NCBI GenBank assembly: GCA_016098155.1
Contig: JAAAJB010000264.1
Coordinates: 1-46,289, forward strand
Length of the DNA stretch: 46,289 bases
Origin: Actinomortierella ambigua
Taxonomy: Eukaryota > Mortierellomycota > Mortierellomycetes > Mortierellales > Mortierellaceae
Direction of reading: 5' to 3'
Position 1 is the stretch's first letter; every line of letters starts with the position of its first letter. The notes below the pieces were generated by a model. It had not been told where the DNA came from, did no database searches, and saw only the letters and a list, made by a program, of their open reading frames with translations. Below, in pieces: positions 22,415-33,778 of the stretch. A program made the position numbers and the translations under genes.

Positions 22415-24670
22415 TTATGCGATGGGCTGAGGACAGCTCTTCATATACCACTTGCGGTCAAGACCGACCACGAGGTGATGCGTAGGGCACCTCTTGGGCC
22501 GCTCCTTCAGCGGGAACAACTTTAGCGACTTGATCGTCTCGGCCCGTTGATTGGTGTCCATGTAACCGCCGCGCGTGCACATCCAGAACAGACCCAGCGT
22601 CGGGTGGTGGCTCGCGCGGTCGATGGCCAGATCCGCCAGGATCCACGGGATATGAGCGATCCACAGCTCGGTCAGGTCCGAGAAGAGCCCACCATCCAAC
22701 AGCGCCACCAGATCCAGCGACATCATCTTCCAGCGGCCCTTGAAGCGCAGCCGGCGCAGCCGGTGGGCCAGTGGGCTCGTCGTGAAGGACCCGGTCGAGG
22801 CCCGGTCACCACGCTTCAGGAACGCGCTGAGCGAGCCCGTGTTTTCGTCCGTGTTGCCCACGATGAGTGTGAGGTCCTCGAGGGCCGGCATGTGCATCTG
22901 GAGCGCTGCCAGGTTGATCAGGAAGGCGCCTGGCCCGGCCAGCACGAGGTGGCGCAGTACGGGCAAATGCCAGGCCCAGGACCGCTCGGTCCAATTGGAG
23001 CGCAGGCGTGGGATCTTGAGGTAGGTCGACTTCATGTTCAGGACCAGGCGTTCCAGACCAGGCGCCCATTGCAGCGTCTCTGGATGGAACTGTGAAGCGG
23101 ATGCGCCGTGAAGCTCTAGTTCTCGAAGTCGAGGCAGGTACCATGCCTCACAGGGGACGAGGTGTAGCTCGTCGATAGACGTGCTGTTGATGCTGATGGA
23201 CGAGGCATCGGATTGGGTGTCGGATAACCGGTCTGGATCCGAAAACGAGCTGGAGGGGTCCTCGAGCTTCAGGGTCTCCAGATGCAGCATGTTGGCGAAC
23301 GTCGAGTCCGGATCAATCACAAGGAAGCATTGGCAGCTTGTGCCGTCGATGGCCAGGCGACGAAGCTTTGGAAAGTTGAGCTCTGGCCCAAAGCGGATGA
23401 CACGCGCATTGTTAAAGTATTCTGGGCTGGCGCCGTCCTCTTCATCCTCCTCTTCGATTCCCGCCAGTCCGAGTGTGGGCTTGACGATACTTAGCTCGAG
23501 ATCCTCGAGGGTCGAGTCAAAACCCGCACGGAGGTCTCGCAGCGTCCGCTTGACAATTGATCGGCGGACATTGGACCTGAGCCGCTTGAGTGGCATGACT
23601 GCCGTCGAGGCCGAGTCGTCGTCACCCTCAGCAGTGTCTGTCTCTTCTGCAGCCCACTGGAAGATGCGGGACGAGAGTACGCCGATACCACAGCTGAGCG
23701 ACTCGAGGCGGTGACAGCGTGGAAGAATCGACAGCAGCTCCTTGTCGGGGATCATGTCAATCTTTTGGATTTTGCCAAAGTCCATGCTGTCCTTGTGGGC
23801 AAGACAGCGCATCCAGCTGTTGCTTGTCATGATCGAGTTCTTGCTCGACGGCAGAGGGTCCAACAATCGATAAATGTCCACCAGCTCTGGAATCACAAAG
23901 TTCATCTTGTCCCCCCGGTCCTCGACATCGCACTCAAAGTACATGTTGAGCTTCCGACCATCCCTGTCGCTGTGCGACTCGACAAAGGCCTCGACAAACC
24001 GACGGATGGCGGCCATGTCTCTTGTCTTGTCGTACGGTGTTGGATCCCAGTAGATGCTTTTCAGACTCTTCATGGACGGCACTGATGTCAGAAATTGGTC
24101 GGCGTGGGCACTGACGATGGACATGCTAATGAGTTTGTCAAAGTGGCCGTCCTCGCAAATGGCCCACGGTAGCACCGGAGCCATCATCTTTTTGAAGTTG
24201 CGGTTGGTATCAATGTCGATGAGGTCCGAGAACTGGACTTTTGCATGGCGCACATAAGACAGATAGTCCACCAATGGGCCTGGGGGTTTGTTGGATTGTT
24301 TGGCCGTTGGAGATGCTGATGACGGCTGATAGGGGGGCAGCTGTACAACGCCAAGCTCGACACGTGCTGTCTCGACCTCTGGCCTTGTGGAAGGGGAAAT
24401 GGTAAGGATCCACTTGAAGAGGCGCATGCAGGACCGTGGCGAGTACCGCGTGTATCGAAAGGGGTCTGCATACAGCCGTGGGGCAGCAGCCTCGAACAGC
24501 AGTCTATTTGTTAAGAGCAACGAGTGGAGTGTGAATCGGTCATCGACATGGAGGACCACCATTTCGAGTAGCTCAGGCACGAGCCTCGATTGTGGCCGAA
24601 CTGGAGGTGGGGGTGGAGCTGGAGCTGGAGCTGCAGCTGGGGCTGAAGCACGAGTCTTGGTGAAGAACAT
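22415..24670 (-). CDS. F-box/leucine-rich-repeat-like protein B, inverted paralogue of A
   Basis: Intronless, 751 aa from the ATG at 24670 (MFFTKTRASAP); an upstream in-frame ATG at 24796 would add 42 unlikely residues. After an Ala/Pro tract comes the F-box-like region (about 30-75: RLVPELLEMVVLHVDDRFTL, LLTNRLLFEAAAPRLYADPF). Collinear matches to protein A include SPSTRPEVE, VDYLSYVRH, KKMMAPVLPWAICEDG, WDPTPYDKTRDM, IRRFVEAFVESH, LVDIYRLLDPLPSSKNS, NSWMRCLAHKDSMDFGKIQ and AASQFHPETL-type repeats. The C-terminal half is LRR-like (LPRLRELELHG, LPVLRHLVLAG). The stops are 218 bp apart, tail-to-tail. Function as an SCF receptor is inferred from the F-box only. Confidence 0.8.
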   Translation of the reverse strand: MFFTKTRASAPAAAPAPAPPPPPVRPQSRLVPELLEMVVLHVDDRFTLHSLLLTNRLLFEAAAPRLYADPFRYTRYSPRSCMRLFKWILTISPSTRPEVETARVELGVVQLPPYQPSSASPTAKQSNKPPGPLVDYLSYVRHAKVQFSDLIDIDTNRNFKKMMAPVLPWAICEDGHFDKLISMSIVSAHADQFLTSVPSMKSLKSIYWDPTPYDKTRDMAAIRRFVEAFVESHSDRDGRKLNMYFECDVEDRGDKMNFVIPELVDIYRLLDPLPSSKNSIMTSNSWMRCLAHKDSMDFGKIQKIDMIPDKELLSILPRCHRLESLSCGIGVLSSRIFQWAAEETDTAEGDDDSASTAVMPLKRLRSNVRRSIVKRTLRDLRAGFDSTLEDLELSIVKPTLGLAGIEEEDEEDGASPEYFNNARVIRFGPELNFPKLRRLAIDGTSCQCFLVIDPDSTFANMLHLETLKLEDPSSSFSDPDRLSDTQSDASSISINSTSIDELHLVPCEAWYLPRLRELELHGASASQFHPETLQWAPGLERLVLNMKSTYLKIPRLRSNWTERSWAWHLPVLRHLVLAGPGAFLINLAALQMHMPALEDLTLIVGNTDENTGSLSAFLKRGDRASTGSFTTSPLAHRLRRLRFKGRWKMMSLDLVALLDGGLFSDLTELWIAHIPWILADLAIDRASHHPTLGLFWMCTRGGYMDTNQRAETIKSLKLFPLKERPKRCPTHHLVVGLDRKWYMKSCPQPIA

Positions 24671-25503
24671 GGTGATGGTGATGATGAATGGATGAGGGCT
24701 TCCAGATGCTCTCCACACATGTGGAAGGAAAGAAAGAGAGAGGTTGTCTACTCGCCACCAGCAGTCAGCTGTTTTTTCTTTTTTTCGAGGGTACAATCCT
24801 CATACATGTACTGTGCGTACAAGAAGCTGGTAGAGCGACGAGAAGGGAGGGAAAGATAATAGTAATTGGATAATGCAGCTCGGGCATATTTGTCGAATAC
24901 ATGAGTCTAATAGAGTGTACCCTCCTTGAAACAGTGGCAGCTGTTGAGCTTAAGCTTTGCTCTTTATCGCGTCTCTTTTTGAGGTTGCTGGTGCCTTCGT
25001 TTTGTGGGGGCACACACGCACAGAGAGTACGTGTGTGTGTGTGAGCCACCTGTATGATGGTCTGTTCAGCCGCGTGCGTTGTGCCTCTACATGCCCTTCG
25101 CCTATAGGCATCTGCCCCACAACAACCATGGTGCTCTCAGCATGTTGGATAGATTTGTAAACACTTGCGGTCAGACTCTATCACAGGTATCCCCCAGCCT
25201 GGCCTGTCGTCAATATCGAGTGGGTTGTGAAGTGAGGAGCCCATTGCCCAACCACGATCTCAAAGTTGTATAACACGCCACTTCACATCGAGGTTCTGCC
25301 TGTTCTCGAGTCAATGTCGTGTTGCATGGCTACATTATCGCGTGGTGGGCTGAGGTGCTGCTGCAAGTTGAGTTACGCCAATGGTGTGCCTTTACCCACA
25401 AGGGAGCAATAGGAGGCCTAAAAGATAGAAAGGAATGAAAAAAAGGGTACAGATGTGCACGGTGGACCAATCACTCAGGGACTCGTAAGCCAAACACCAA
25501 ACT

Positions 25504-25529
25504 ACCTCCCTTCCCTTTGCAAGGGAGGT
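25504..25529. repeat. Perfect 9-bp inverted repeat (hairpin)
   Basis: ACCTCCCTT (25504-25512) and AAGGGAGGT (25521-25529) pair perfectly across an 8-nt loop, about 85 bp upstream of the TATA box. It could be an operator-like site or chance. Confidence 0.7.
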
Positions 25530-25612
25530 AAAAAGCTGCAGCTGCATGTCATGTCTGAACTTGCAGGCAGGTATGGTGCACACTGGTGGAATCGATCTGT
25601 TTGTTGTACACA

Positions 25613-25619
25613 TATAAAG
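25613..25619 (+). promoter_or_regulatory. TATA box of the Wee1-family kinase gene
   Basis: TATAAAG directly followed by a GAGA-rich tract, 337 nt before the ATG at 25956. It implies a leader of roughly 300 nt. Confidence 0.5.
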
Positions 25620-25955
25620 AGAGAGAGAAAGAGAGAAGGAACGAGAGAGAGAAAGAGTCGTTTGCACAACAACAACAATGCCTCGTCCCGATATAGATGC
25701 CATTCTTTTTGATGATTTGCGCCACCAAAGACGTTTTCGCTGCTCAAGCATAAACCTTTTTTACTTCTCCGCTTTCATGTTTCTTCATTGCACACATCTT
25801 CTACATTTTCCTCTCTGCTTACATTTTCTCCTTGCATAGCATCCTCTCCTATTCCTGGGAGCACGCTTGTTCGTTTCTTCCCCCTCCCCCCTACCCGTGC
25901 ATCCTTCACTCTTTCACTCTCTCACTCGTTCCCACACTCGCCACGTCTCCTCTCA

Positions 25956-28842
25956 ATGTCCCGATCGGAAGATTTCCACCAGCCAGGTTTGTCCCACGCA
26001 TGCCTTGGCGGTAATTAATGCAATTCTGTGAGAAATGACTGTACTGTACTGACTTACTTCTTGAACTCTCTTGTAGAGCCAAGGTTTGAGGGCACTGTGG
26101 ACCAAGCTGGATTTCCTGAAACCCGTATCAAGCCAAGCGAGCAACAACAGCAACAGCACGCATACAGGCCTGAGGAAAGCTCTTCTCCTAGCTTCCGAGG
26201 CTCACCACAAACGGCATCACCAAGAACGCCTACTCATTCACCAGGACGACCGTCGCCTGTTTGGCGCGCAAAGGTTTCACCAACTACAGTGGGAACGCCG
26301 CCAGCGGCAATAGCGACGGCAGCGGCCGATTTTTCAGGTAGCCCGTTTGCGTCTCCTTTAGCTGTCGCTGTGCCTTCGTCGCCTTCGGCAGGCCTACTTT
26401 TCACAAACTCGCCGCACGAGCATGACCTTGTACCACCACCCTCACCAACGCCGCCTAGACGAGTGTCGAGTCCTGGAATACTATCCTCACAAGCAGACAC
26501 TAGCATGAGAAGTCCTTCCTCGGCAGCAGCACCCGCGAGGCGTGGGTCAAGACTTTTGCCGGCCTTTATGGAGCCCAACGACAGTGGGCACAGTTTGCTA
26601 GACCATCATATGCTGACCCCAGGAGCAAGCACGTCTGGTATTCGACGACCTTCAACCCCCAGACTCGTGGATGTTCCTATGCTCTCACCAGACTGTAGCC
26701 AGTTGGGCAAGCACCCAAAGACGCCTAGCCCCGACGAGCCACGGTCAAGAACCAAGGGCATTAAAACACTCTCAGGCAAAGGTGTGTGGTCAATGCCGCC
26801 TGATCCTTTCCATGATATTCATGGTCTTTGGCAGAGCATATGGATGGCTGTTTGGACAGGATAGTATGTGGAGCGACAACAAACAACAATTGTGACACAA
26901 TGTGCTAACACTTCTCTTTCTCAACCATGATATGACAGCACTGGATACCCCTTTGAAAATGCCCGATTTTACTTCGCAAGACGAGTCTGGACTAGACAGG
27001 ACCATGCCACTATTGTCGCCTATACCACGACCTCGCCTTGGCCTGTTATCTGGCATGTCACCAACCAACGGTAGCCCAAAGAAAGGCCTCTTTTCAGAAG
27101 AAATAAGTCGCCTCAGCTCAAAAGGACACCTCAGCAGACACACAACGACGAGCGATGATACCGGCAATCCTTTCCTCCAAATTCCAGAGAAGCGTCAGCC
27201 CGCCAAAGGCGACTATTTGACATCCAGCCAGTGGCACTCAGAGTGTGCGCACCATTTAACTAAGAAGTACCTCGAAGCCCTCTTTCGCCAGGATCGAATC
27301 GGTATGCCCCCCCCTCTCTTCTCCCTTCCTTTTTCGTCGGTTCTTGTGAGATGACGATATTCGTGAAAGATATGACCAAACTGATTCGTTATCTCTTGCT
27401 CGTCTGATTTTACATTATGCATCACCAACGTGACATTATAGTCATGTTTGCCGACGAGGACATGGAGAATTCACCCGAAGATTATCTGGAGAAGCAATAT
27501 CGCATCACCCGACCCTTTCTGAGCAATGGCGAGTTTTCGGAGGTGATCCGAGTCGAAGACAGGATTACTGGCGTGGTATCTGTTGTCAAACGCCTGAAGA
27601 AAACCGTACATGGCGCCATGGAGCGGTAAGCGAAGACCAAAAAAAAAAAAAAAATTAGCTGCGTATTAACAATATGCTCGTTGATTCGAAATACTTATTT
27701 TTTTACCCCCCCCCCCTCTCTCCTGTCTATTATCTATCCACCGTTCTCGTTGGTAGGAAACGATATTTGAATGAAGTGCGCAACTTTTGGCGTGTAGTCC
27801 CCAGCCCCAATATCATTGGACTGCTGGATGCGTGGGAGCAACGAGGACGCATTTTCATGAAGATGGAGTTGTGCGAATATGGAAGCCTACATACTATCAT
27901 GATGGACCACAAGTTCCGAGGTGGATTCAGCGAGGACATCATATGGCGATGCTTGGCTGATTTAGCACAGGTAACGTGGTTTTCTTGTCTTTTGGAGAGC
28001 ATGCATGTCCGCCTGGTCGTGCGCTGCGGATTAACACTTTTTCACATTCTTTATTTTATTTTCTGTTGTAATAGGGATTGAAATGTATCCACGACAAGAA
28101 CATTTTACACCTCGACTTCAAGCCAGCCAATGTATTTGTCGATTCGCGTGGTGTTGCCAAGATTGGAGACTTTGGACATTCGTGCGAGCGACCGGTCCTG
28201 GACACTGACGGAAAAGAGGGCGATCGGTGCTACATGGCTCAAGAGTTGCTACAGGGCCACTGCGACTACTACTCGGACATTTTCAGTTTAGGCGCCACCA
28301 TCCTTGAGATGGCCTGTAACCGGATTGGCGATCTACCAGGAGAAGGGCCAGAGTGGCATCGGATTCGAGACGGAAATTTAGATTTTGATCTGCTACTGTC
28401 TTCCACGTGGGATCCGCACGCACTTCCAGTGACGCTGCCGATCATCTCGCCACCACCAGAGCTCAGCCTATCTCAGGAAAAGGCGGCAGCAGCAGCATCA
28501 TCAACCACGTGTGATCCCGCATTATCTACTCCAACATCTACAACAACAACAACAACAACCACAACAACCACAACAGCAGCAACAGCAACAGCAGTAGCAG
28601 CAGCACCACCACCACAACCACTACCCAAGCGGGCCCCCCTGAAGTTTTCACGAGCCTTATTGGATCTGATAGGCGACATGATGCAGCCTGCGTTTAGGTC
28701 CCGGCCATTTGCTGGCGTCATTGTGACCCATCCACGTTTGATCCATGCTTTCCCGACTGTGGATTCTAATGGTCTTAGTACCACGGGCGCCCGTGAGGGT
28801 GCTTTGGCGAGCCTCCTGAAGCCGTCGTATTCCATTTGTTAA
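25956..28842 (+). CDS. wee1: Wee1-family inhibitory CDK kinase (Wee1/Mik1/Swe1/Myt1)
   Basis: Nuclear kinase expected to phosphorylate the conserved Tyr of Cdk1 and delay mitosis. Six exons: 25956-26010, 26077-26781, 26939-27301, 27442-27625, 27757-27970, 28075-28842 (762 aa). The N-terminal 375 residues are disordered with many SP/TP sites. Kinase domain 394-740: glycine loop NGEFSEV, Lys424 (VVKRLKK), catalytic loop HLDFKPANV (519-527) with the Wee1-type His-Leu-Asp, GDFG (538-541), EGDRCYMAQE, and DIFSLGATILEMACN. These last motifs closely follow the fission-yeast Wee1 pattern. The APE motif reads AQE (562-564). A Thr12 run (663-674) and an Ala/Pro run interrupt the C-lobe. No C-terminal membrane segment is seen, which argues against Myt1. 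The donor of intron 2 (26782, GTGTGT) was chosen for phase; GTCTTT at 26824 is also in phase. Exon 1 has an alternative donor at 25987. Confidence 0.9.
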
Positions 28843-29169
28843 GGCCTTGTCAGTCCAAACGCTTGACCAACATGAGCTTTGCTCCTTTCTTCCTTTCCAA
28901 GTGACCTCAACTTCTTCAAAGAATACAAATTCTCAGCAAACCCGGAGCATCACATCCTCTTATGCGATATATACCCGTCATCTTTCTCTCTTTTCTCCCT
29001 CTTTCTGCCAGAGCTTTCCTATCCACCTCAACACACCCAAATACAACCCAGCAAAGCCCCCTTTTTCGGCTTTTGTAATATAGTCAATAGGATACGATGG
29101 ACTGCCGAAAAGAAGGATGGGTCAGGGGGTGCTCACGCGTCATTCACGGCGAACCTCACGGAGGGCTGC

Positions 29170-29181
29170 AATAAAAATAAA
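29170..29181 (+). terminator. Poly(A) signals of the Wee1-family gene
   Basis: Two adjacent AATAAA hexamers (29170-29175 and 29176-29181) lie 330 nt past the kinase stop and only 33 nt before the MSH1 stop on the other strand, so the two mRNAs probably overlap at their 3' ends. Confidence 0.45.
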
Positions 29182-29213
29182 AAAAAAAGCGAAAGAAAAA
29201 CAGCGACAAAGGG

Positions 29214-32200
29214 TTATGAAAGTTTATTCTGCCTGCCTTGTAGGATTTGAAGGACCGAGGATGAAACTTCAATTGCTTGGGACGGCATACCAGCTAAGCG
29301 AGCCACATGGATGCCGTGCGACTGACGACAGACTCCTGGAATGACCTTGTGCGCATACACAAACCTCGGCAGTTGGCTCTGCTGCTGCTGCTGCTCCTGC
29401 TGTTCACCTTCGTGATTGCCAACAAGGTACGGCTGTGAATGACCGTTCGATGCATCTTGCAGGACGGTCTGATAGCAGGCGACACCGTCCAGGGTTTCCC
29501 CTTGCCAACGCGCGGCCATGTCGGCCAACTCGTGATAATGGGTGGCAAACAGGGTTCGGCATTTGTTGACGTGGTACAAATGATGCAAGGTCGCAAAGGC
29601 AATCGCACACCCGTCCAAGGTAGCGGTCCCTCGCCCGACCTCATCCATGATGACCAGCGAGTTTGGAGTGGCCTGTTGCAGAATGGATGCGGTCTCGGTC
29701 ATCTCGACCATGAAGGTCGACTGTGCATTGGCAAGATTATCGGCGCCGCCGAGGCGACTGAACACGCGGTCGACAATACCGAGCTCGGCCGACTCGACGG
29801 GGATGAAAGAGCCCATCTGGGCCATGATGGTCAGAATGGCGTTCTGGCGGAGAAACGTAGACTTGCCACCCATGTTGGGCCCCGTGATGAGCCAGATCCG
29901 CTGGCCATTGTCCTCGCCCACGTGACAGTCATTGTCGACAAAGTGTTGGTGATGCTGTTGCTGTAGCGCCTGCTCGACCACGGGGTGGCGACCACGGCGG
30001 ATGCGGGTCAGGTTGGATCCGTTGAGCTGAGGGCGGACGTAGCTATGTTGGAGGGCCAGTTTGGCGAAGCAGAGCAGGACATCCAACTGGGCCATGGTCT
30101 GGCAGTTGGCGAGGATCTCGGCACTGTCCTCGAGGATCTCGGCACGGGTAGCGCTGAGGATGCTGCGTTCCTGTTGGACGATTTGGAACTCGAGACGCTC
30201 GATGCTGTCGAGGAGGTTGGTCAGGATCGGGACCTGGTACCGGACTTTGGTCCGGCGCTGATCTGCATGCGAGACATCCAACACTTGTTGGTCGACGAGC
30301 TCGCGCAGCTTCTCCGCGGCGATCGTGCTCCGCATCTCGACCACGTGCCGGTACCCGAACGACGACTTGATCTCGAACGGTCGCACGCCGCCGAGGTGGG
30401 TTTTCCACTTTTCGAGGAGTTGTTTCTTTTGCTGCTTCAGGTCACTGAGCTTGGCGTGTAGCTCGTTTAGCTCGGGACTGACGCTATTTTTTGAAAAAAA
30501 AAAAAAAAAAACATGAAGAGGGAGGTAGGGACACACTGGTGTGAGAGGGGTACACACCACTTTTTGGCTTTCAAGGAAATTGTGCTGCTAGGCAAAGGGA
30601 AAAACACTTTTGAATTACCTGGCGTTAATGAATCCATAACCCTGGTCCCCCTCGTGTCCAATAATGCTCTCGTCAACGACATTTCGAATCAGCTCACAGA
30701 GATGGTCCATCTCATGTATACTATCTGTCATTGTGCGGACCATACCGGGTACAGGATACTGCAGCTGGGCCTGGACCGTCTGAATTTTGTCCGACATGCG
30801 AGCCTTTATCCGCTGTAGAGCCTCGAGGGTGATGCGGATCGAAATCAAATCCTGGGGATCGTTGCACTGTCCGAGCGACAACTTTTGAACCGCTCGCTGT
30901 GCATCCCTACACTCGGACAGGAGTGCGTCCATCTCGTAGATCAGATGCGTGTCCTGTGTGAAAAACTCGACCATATCTAGGCGATCATTGATCTTTTGAA
31001 TTTTTGTTAGGGGCGACGCTGCATGTTTGGCAACAGGAAACGATGAGAAGCAAAAGTCAGCGTTCGAGTTCTTCGGGAAAAAAGCGCAGAAAAAAAAAAC
31101 ACTGGGTATGCTTTGTGATACAGTCTGATCCAAAAAACACTTACTCAACCAGTTGGCGAGGAGGCGCGACCCGGCTTTGGTCTTGGTATGGTCCAGGTAA
31201 TGCAACAAACTGCCTATCCGCGAAGAATCCCGCAAAGTCCGGACGAGCTCGAGCGCCTGAATGGTGTTTCGGTCCATCTTGACCAGTGCACTGTCCTCCC
31301 AAAGGATGGGTTGCTGAATGAATGGTCTTCGTCCCATCTGTGTATGGTGAATATACCTCAAGATCACCAAACAGGCTGATTGTTCGCGGTTGGTGAAGGC
31401 AGCCAGAGACGCCCGATCAAACCCCAGCTGGGCCTCGGTGGTCTCGTTCAGGATCGGGTGTTCGTTGTGGAGGGCTAGTTGCGCGGCTGATCGCATGTCC
31501 TCAAAGCTGACAACAAACGGTCCCAGGTTCTGAATCGTTTGCAGGACAGGATGGCTGGGTTCGTTCCTCAAGTTTGAGTTGACGATGATCTCTCGTGGTC
31601 GGATCCTTGTGAGGTCGTTGGGGAAACTCTCGTACGTTGTCTCCTGAGTGAAGAAATCGCCTGTTGACAAGTCGAGCCACGACAGTCCAAGGGAGTGCGA
31701 GGTAAGGTCAGTTGTGACAGCGAGCAGCCAGTTGTTTTCGGTCTGGTCTAGAAACTGCTCGTCAATCAGGGTGCCTGGAGTAATGATCCTGTGGACGGAT
31801 CGCCGAAACGTTCTGGCGCTTCCTTCATCCTGGAATTGTTCACAAAGTGCCACCTTGAGGTGATGCCTGCCTACAAGAGTCTCGAGGTGGCGGTCCAGTT
31901 GCCGAATCGGGAATCCTGTGAAAGGAATCGTTTTACCACTGAAAGATTTCTGGCCCATCTTGAGCCCTAACAAATGCCCATATTCAGTAGCATTATGGTC
32001 GTAGAGCTGAAAAAGAAAAAAAAACGTGAGCAAGAAGGGTATTATGGGGAGGAAACATTCATATCTAAAGTTATTGGCGGTGTTGAACTTTGGCGGTTAG
32101 ATTAACCGACAAGGATACGAGTATCTGCATAGTAGCTGGGATTTGTACCTCATAAAACTCGCCAACTCGAACGAGTAGGACGCAGTCCGGATAAGCCTCT

Positions 32201-32736
32201 TCAAACTCTCGGATCTGGCGCTGGAGAGGTGTCATTCGCGCCGCTGTCTTTTGCTTAGGTGTCGCCCTGGGTGGAGGTGGCGAAGGTAAAGGATGGTCCT
32301 TGTCTTCAGCGGTTTTACGCGACCGGCGCGTGCTGGCATAAATGTCCTCCAGGGACGGTAGAAGCTCAACGACTTGTCCGGAAATACATATTGGCGACTC
32401 GATACCGTCAGCAGCAGCTCGCGGAGGGCGGGTGGCGGATGTTAGAGCTGGGTTAGGATTGGTACTCAGCAAGTCATCGAGGGAGAGAATTGTCTCTTTA
32501 GGCTTGGGTGATCTCTTGCGTCGATTGTCAGGCGAGGAGGAGGAGTATGTTCTACAGCTGGGTAAGGGGTCAATTCTCCTAGGCTTGGGCCTAGGTCGAG
32601 CAGTAGCAGAGGCAACCAGCACCTTCCAGCTGTAAGACGATGGTTGCGAGTATTGGGCAGAGACAACGCGAGCGCGGGTCCAGTGAATGATCCGCGTGGA
32701 GACTGATCCAAGCTGTGTGCATTGACAGGGCAGCAT
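29214..32736 (-). CDS. MSH1: Mitochondrial DNA mismatch-repair ATPase MSH1 (MutS family)
   Basis: MutS homologue expected to maintain mitochondrial DNA. Minus-strand exons: 32736-32149, 32006-31145, 31018-30619, 30483-29214 (1039 aa). The first 150 residues are basic and Ser/Pro-rich, as in a mitochondrial presequence plus a disordered linker. The mismatch-reading motif GEFYE (192-196) straddles the first intron, with Phe194 and Glu196 at the DNA-contact positions, a feature kept by MSH1 and MSH6. Domain I continues GFPIRQLDRHLETLV. The ATPase has Walker A GPNMGGKST (818-826, Lys824), FSRLGGADNLANAQSTFMVE, Walker B VIMDEVGRGT (Asp897, Glu898) and ATHYHELADMA. A Gln-rich insert (about 970-985) precedes the C-terminal helices (VCRQSHGIHVARLAGMP). 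It is tail-to-tail with the Wee1-family gene. Confidence 0.94.
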
Positions 32737-33752
32737 TCAGACACGAAAAGGAGCAAAAAAAAAAAAAAAGAGCAACGCTGAACCCAGTTGTAGAGCACTC
32801 CCATCTCCGCTCTCGCGTGACTGCCGCTCGAAACAATGAAGCGAGAAATGATGCACTTCATTTCTCTCTTGCCCCGCCCCAAACAGCTCAACTGACTGCA
32901 ACAACAGGCTACACTCTTTTACTCAGTTGTGCCCTCAATAATATGTTGCTGCTGCTCTCGTTTGTTCGAGAAAGGGGGGAGACAGGAGGGAGGAGTACAC
33001 AGATAGACAAAGTGTAAGTAGACACCATGGACAGACTAGACAAAGACAGCCAACACACCCGGGCAAACAGGCACACAAGCAGATCCCTCCCATGTGCCAT
33101 GATCTATTGCCAAACGATTAAAGGAAATCGAGAACCGAGCAGGAACGGTCTTCATTTGACGAACCAAGCGAAAAGCACACGTTGCCAAGGGAGGGCGAGC
33201 AGAGAGGATGATGGGTATGAGCCTCTTTCGATTTTTTTTTGCTGTCGTACTTGCTGTTGTTGATGCTGATTGCTATTGTGCCCACCTGTATCGCCTCTTC
33301 TCGGACTGACCTTCGAGGATACTGTTGGGGTGTACATGCAAAAGTTGCCTGATTGCTCAATTGTTTCCACCCCGTTGTACGCACAGTGTACACAGCTTGC
33401 CTCTCTTTTTCATTCCCTCTCTACACTTCTTTTCTCCTGCCTGTCGTCTCTTCTCGCTTGTGTATTGGTTCATTTCAACATTCCACCTCGCTTGCAATTC
33501 TCTCCATCTTTGCACCTTCATTACTCCATCCACGCTTTCTCCACGTCGTCTTTTCTCCCTTCCCCGCCTCTCCCACAGTGGGCTTCTCCCCCAGTCCCAT
33601 GTCCTGACACCTTGCTTATCGGATTCTCTCGTTTTCTCCGCCTCATCCAACATCCACCAATATTGTGCTTGTAAGACTTCACCACCACATCCACCGCATC
33701 CTCCACTTCACCATACTTTGGTATAATCCTGCCCTCATTCCTAATGCCAACA

Positions 33753-33778
33753 AGCATGCATGCATACATGCATGCATG
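33753..33778. repeat. Palindromic CATG/GCATG repeat
   Basis: Repeated CATG units flank a central ATA and form a near-perfect palindrome of alternating purines and pyrimidines. It could extrude a cruciform or adopt Z-DNA; significance unknown. Confidence 0.75.

Larger units (their letters stand above)
24671..25955. other. Divergent intergenic region between F-box gene B and the Wee1 kinase
   Basis: No supportable gene. It contains a short GT repeat (about 25027-25043), a 9-bp hairpin (25504-25529), a TATA box for the kinase (25613-25619) followed at once by a GA-rich tract (25620-25660), and a C/T-rich leader up to the ATG at 25956. No tRNA-like cloverleaf was seen. Confidence 0.5.

Noticed and set aside
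24671..24796. Earlier start for F-box protein B
   Set aside because: The added residues are low in protein-like character and the ATG at 24670 gives a compact start just before the F-box.
26865..26938. Intron of the Wee1 gene starting at the GTATGT near 26864
   Set aside because: Joining there shifts exon 3 out of its long coding frame and runs into a stop; the donors at 26782 or 26824 keep the frame.
29439..30461. Plus-strand open frames opposite MSH1 (29439-29966, 29985-30461)
   Set aside because: They are antisense shadows of the MSH1 ATPase exon, which carries clear Walker motifs on the minus strand.
4546..32736. A functional cell-cycle gene cluster (CDT2, KNL1, F-box, Wee1)
   Set aside because: Orientation is mixed, unrelated genes are interspersed and fungal cell-cycle genes are not known to cluster this way; chance proximity is the simpler reading.
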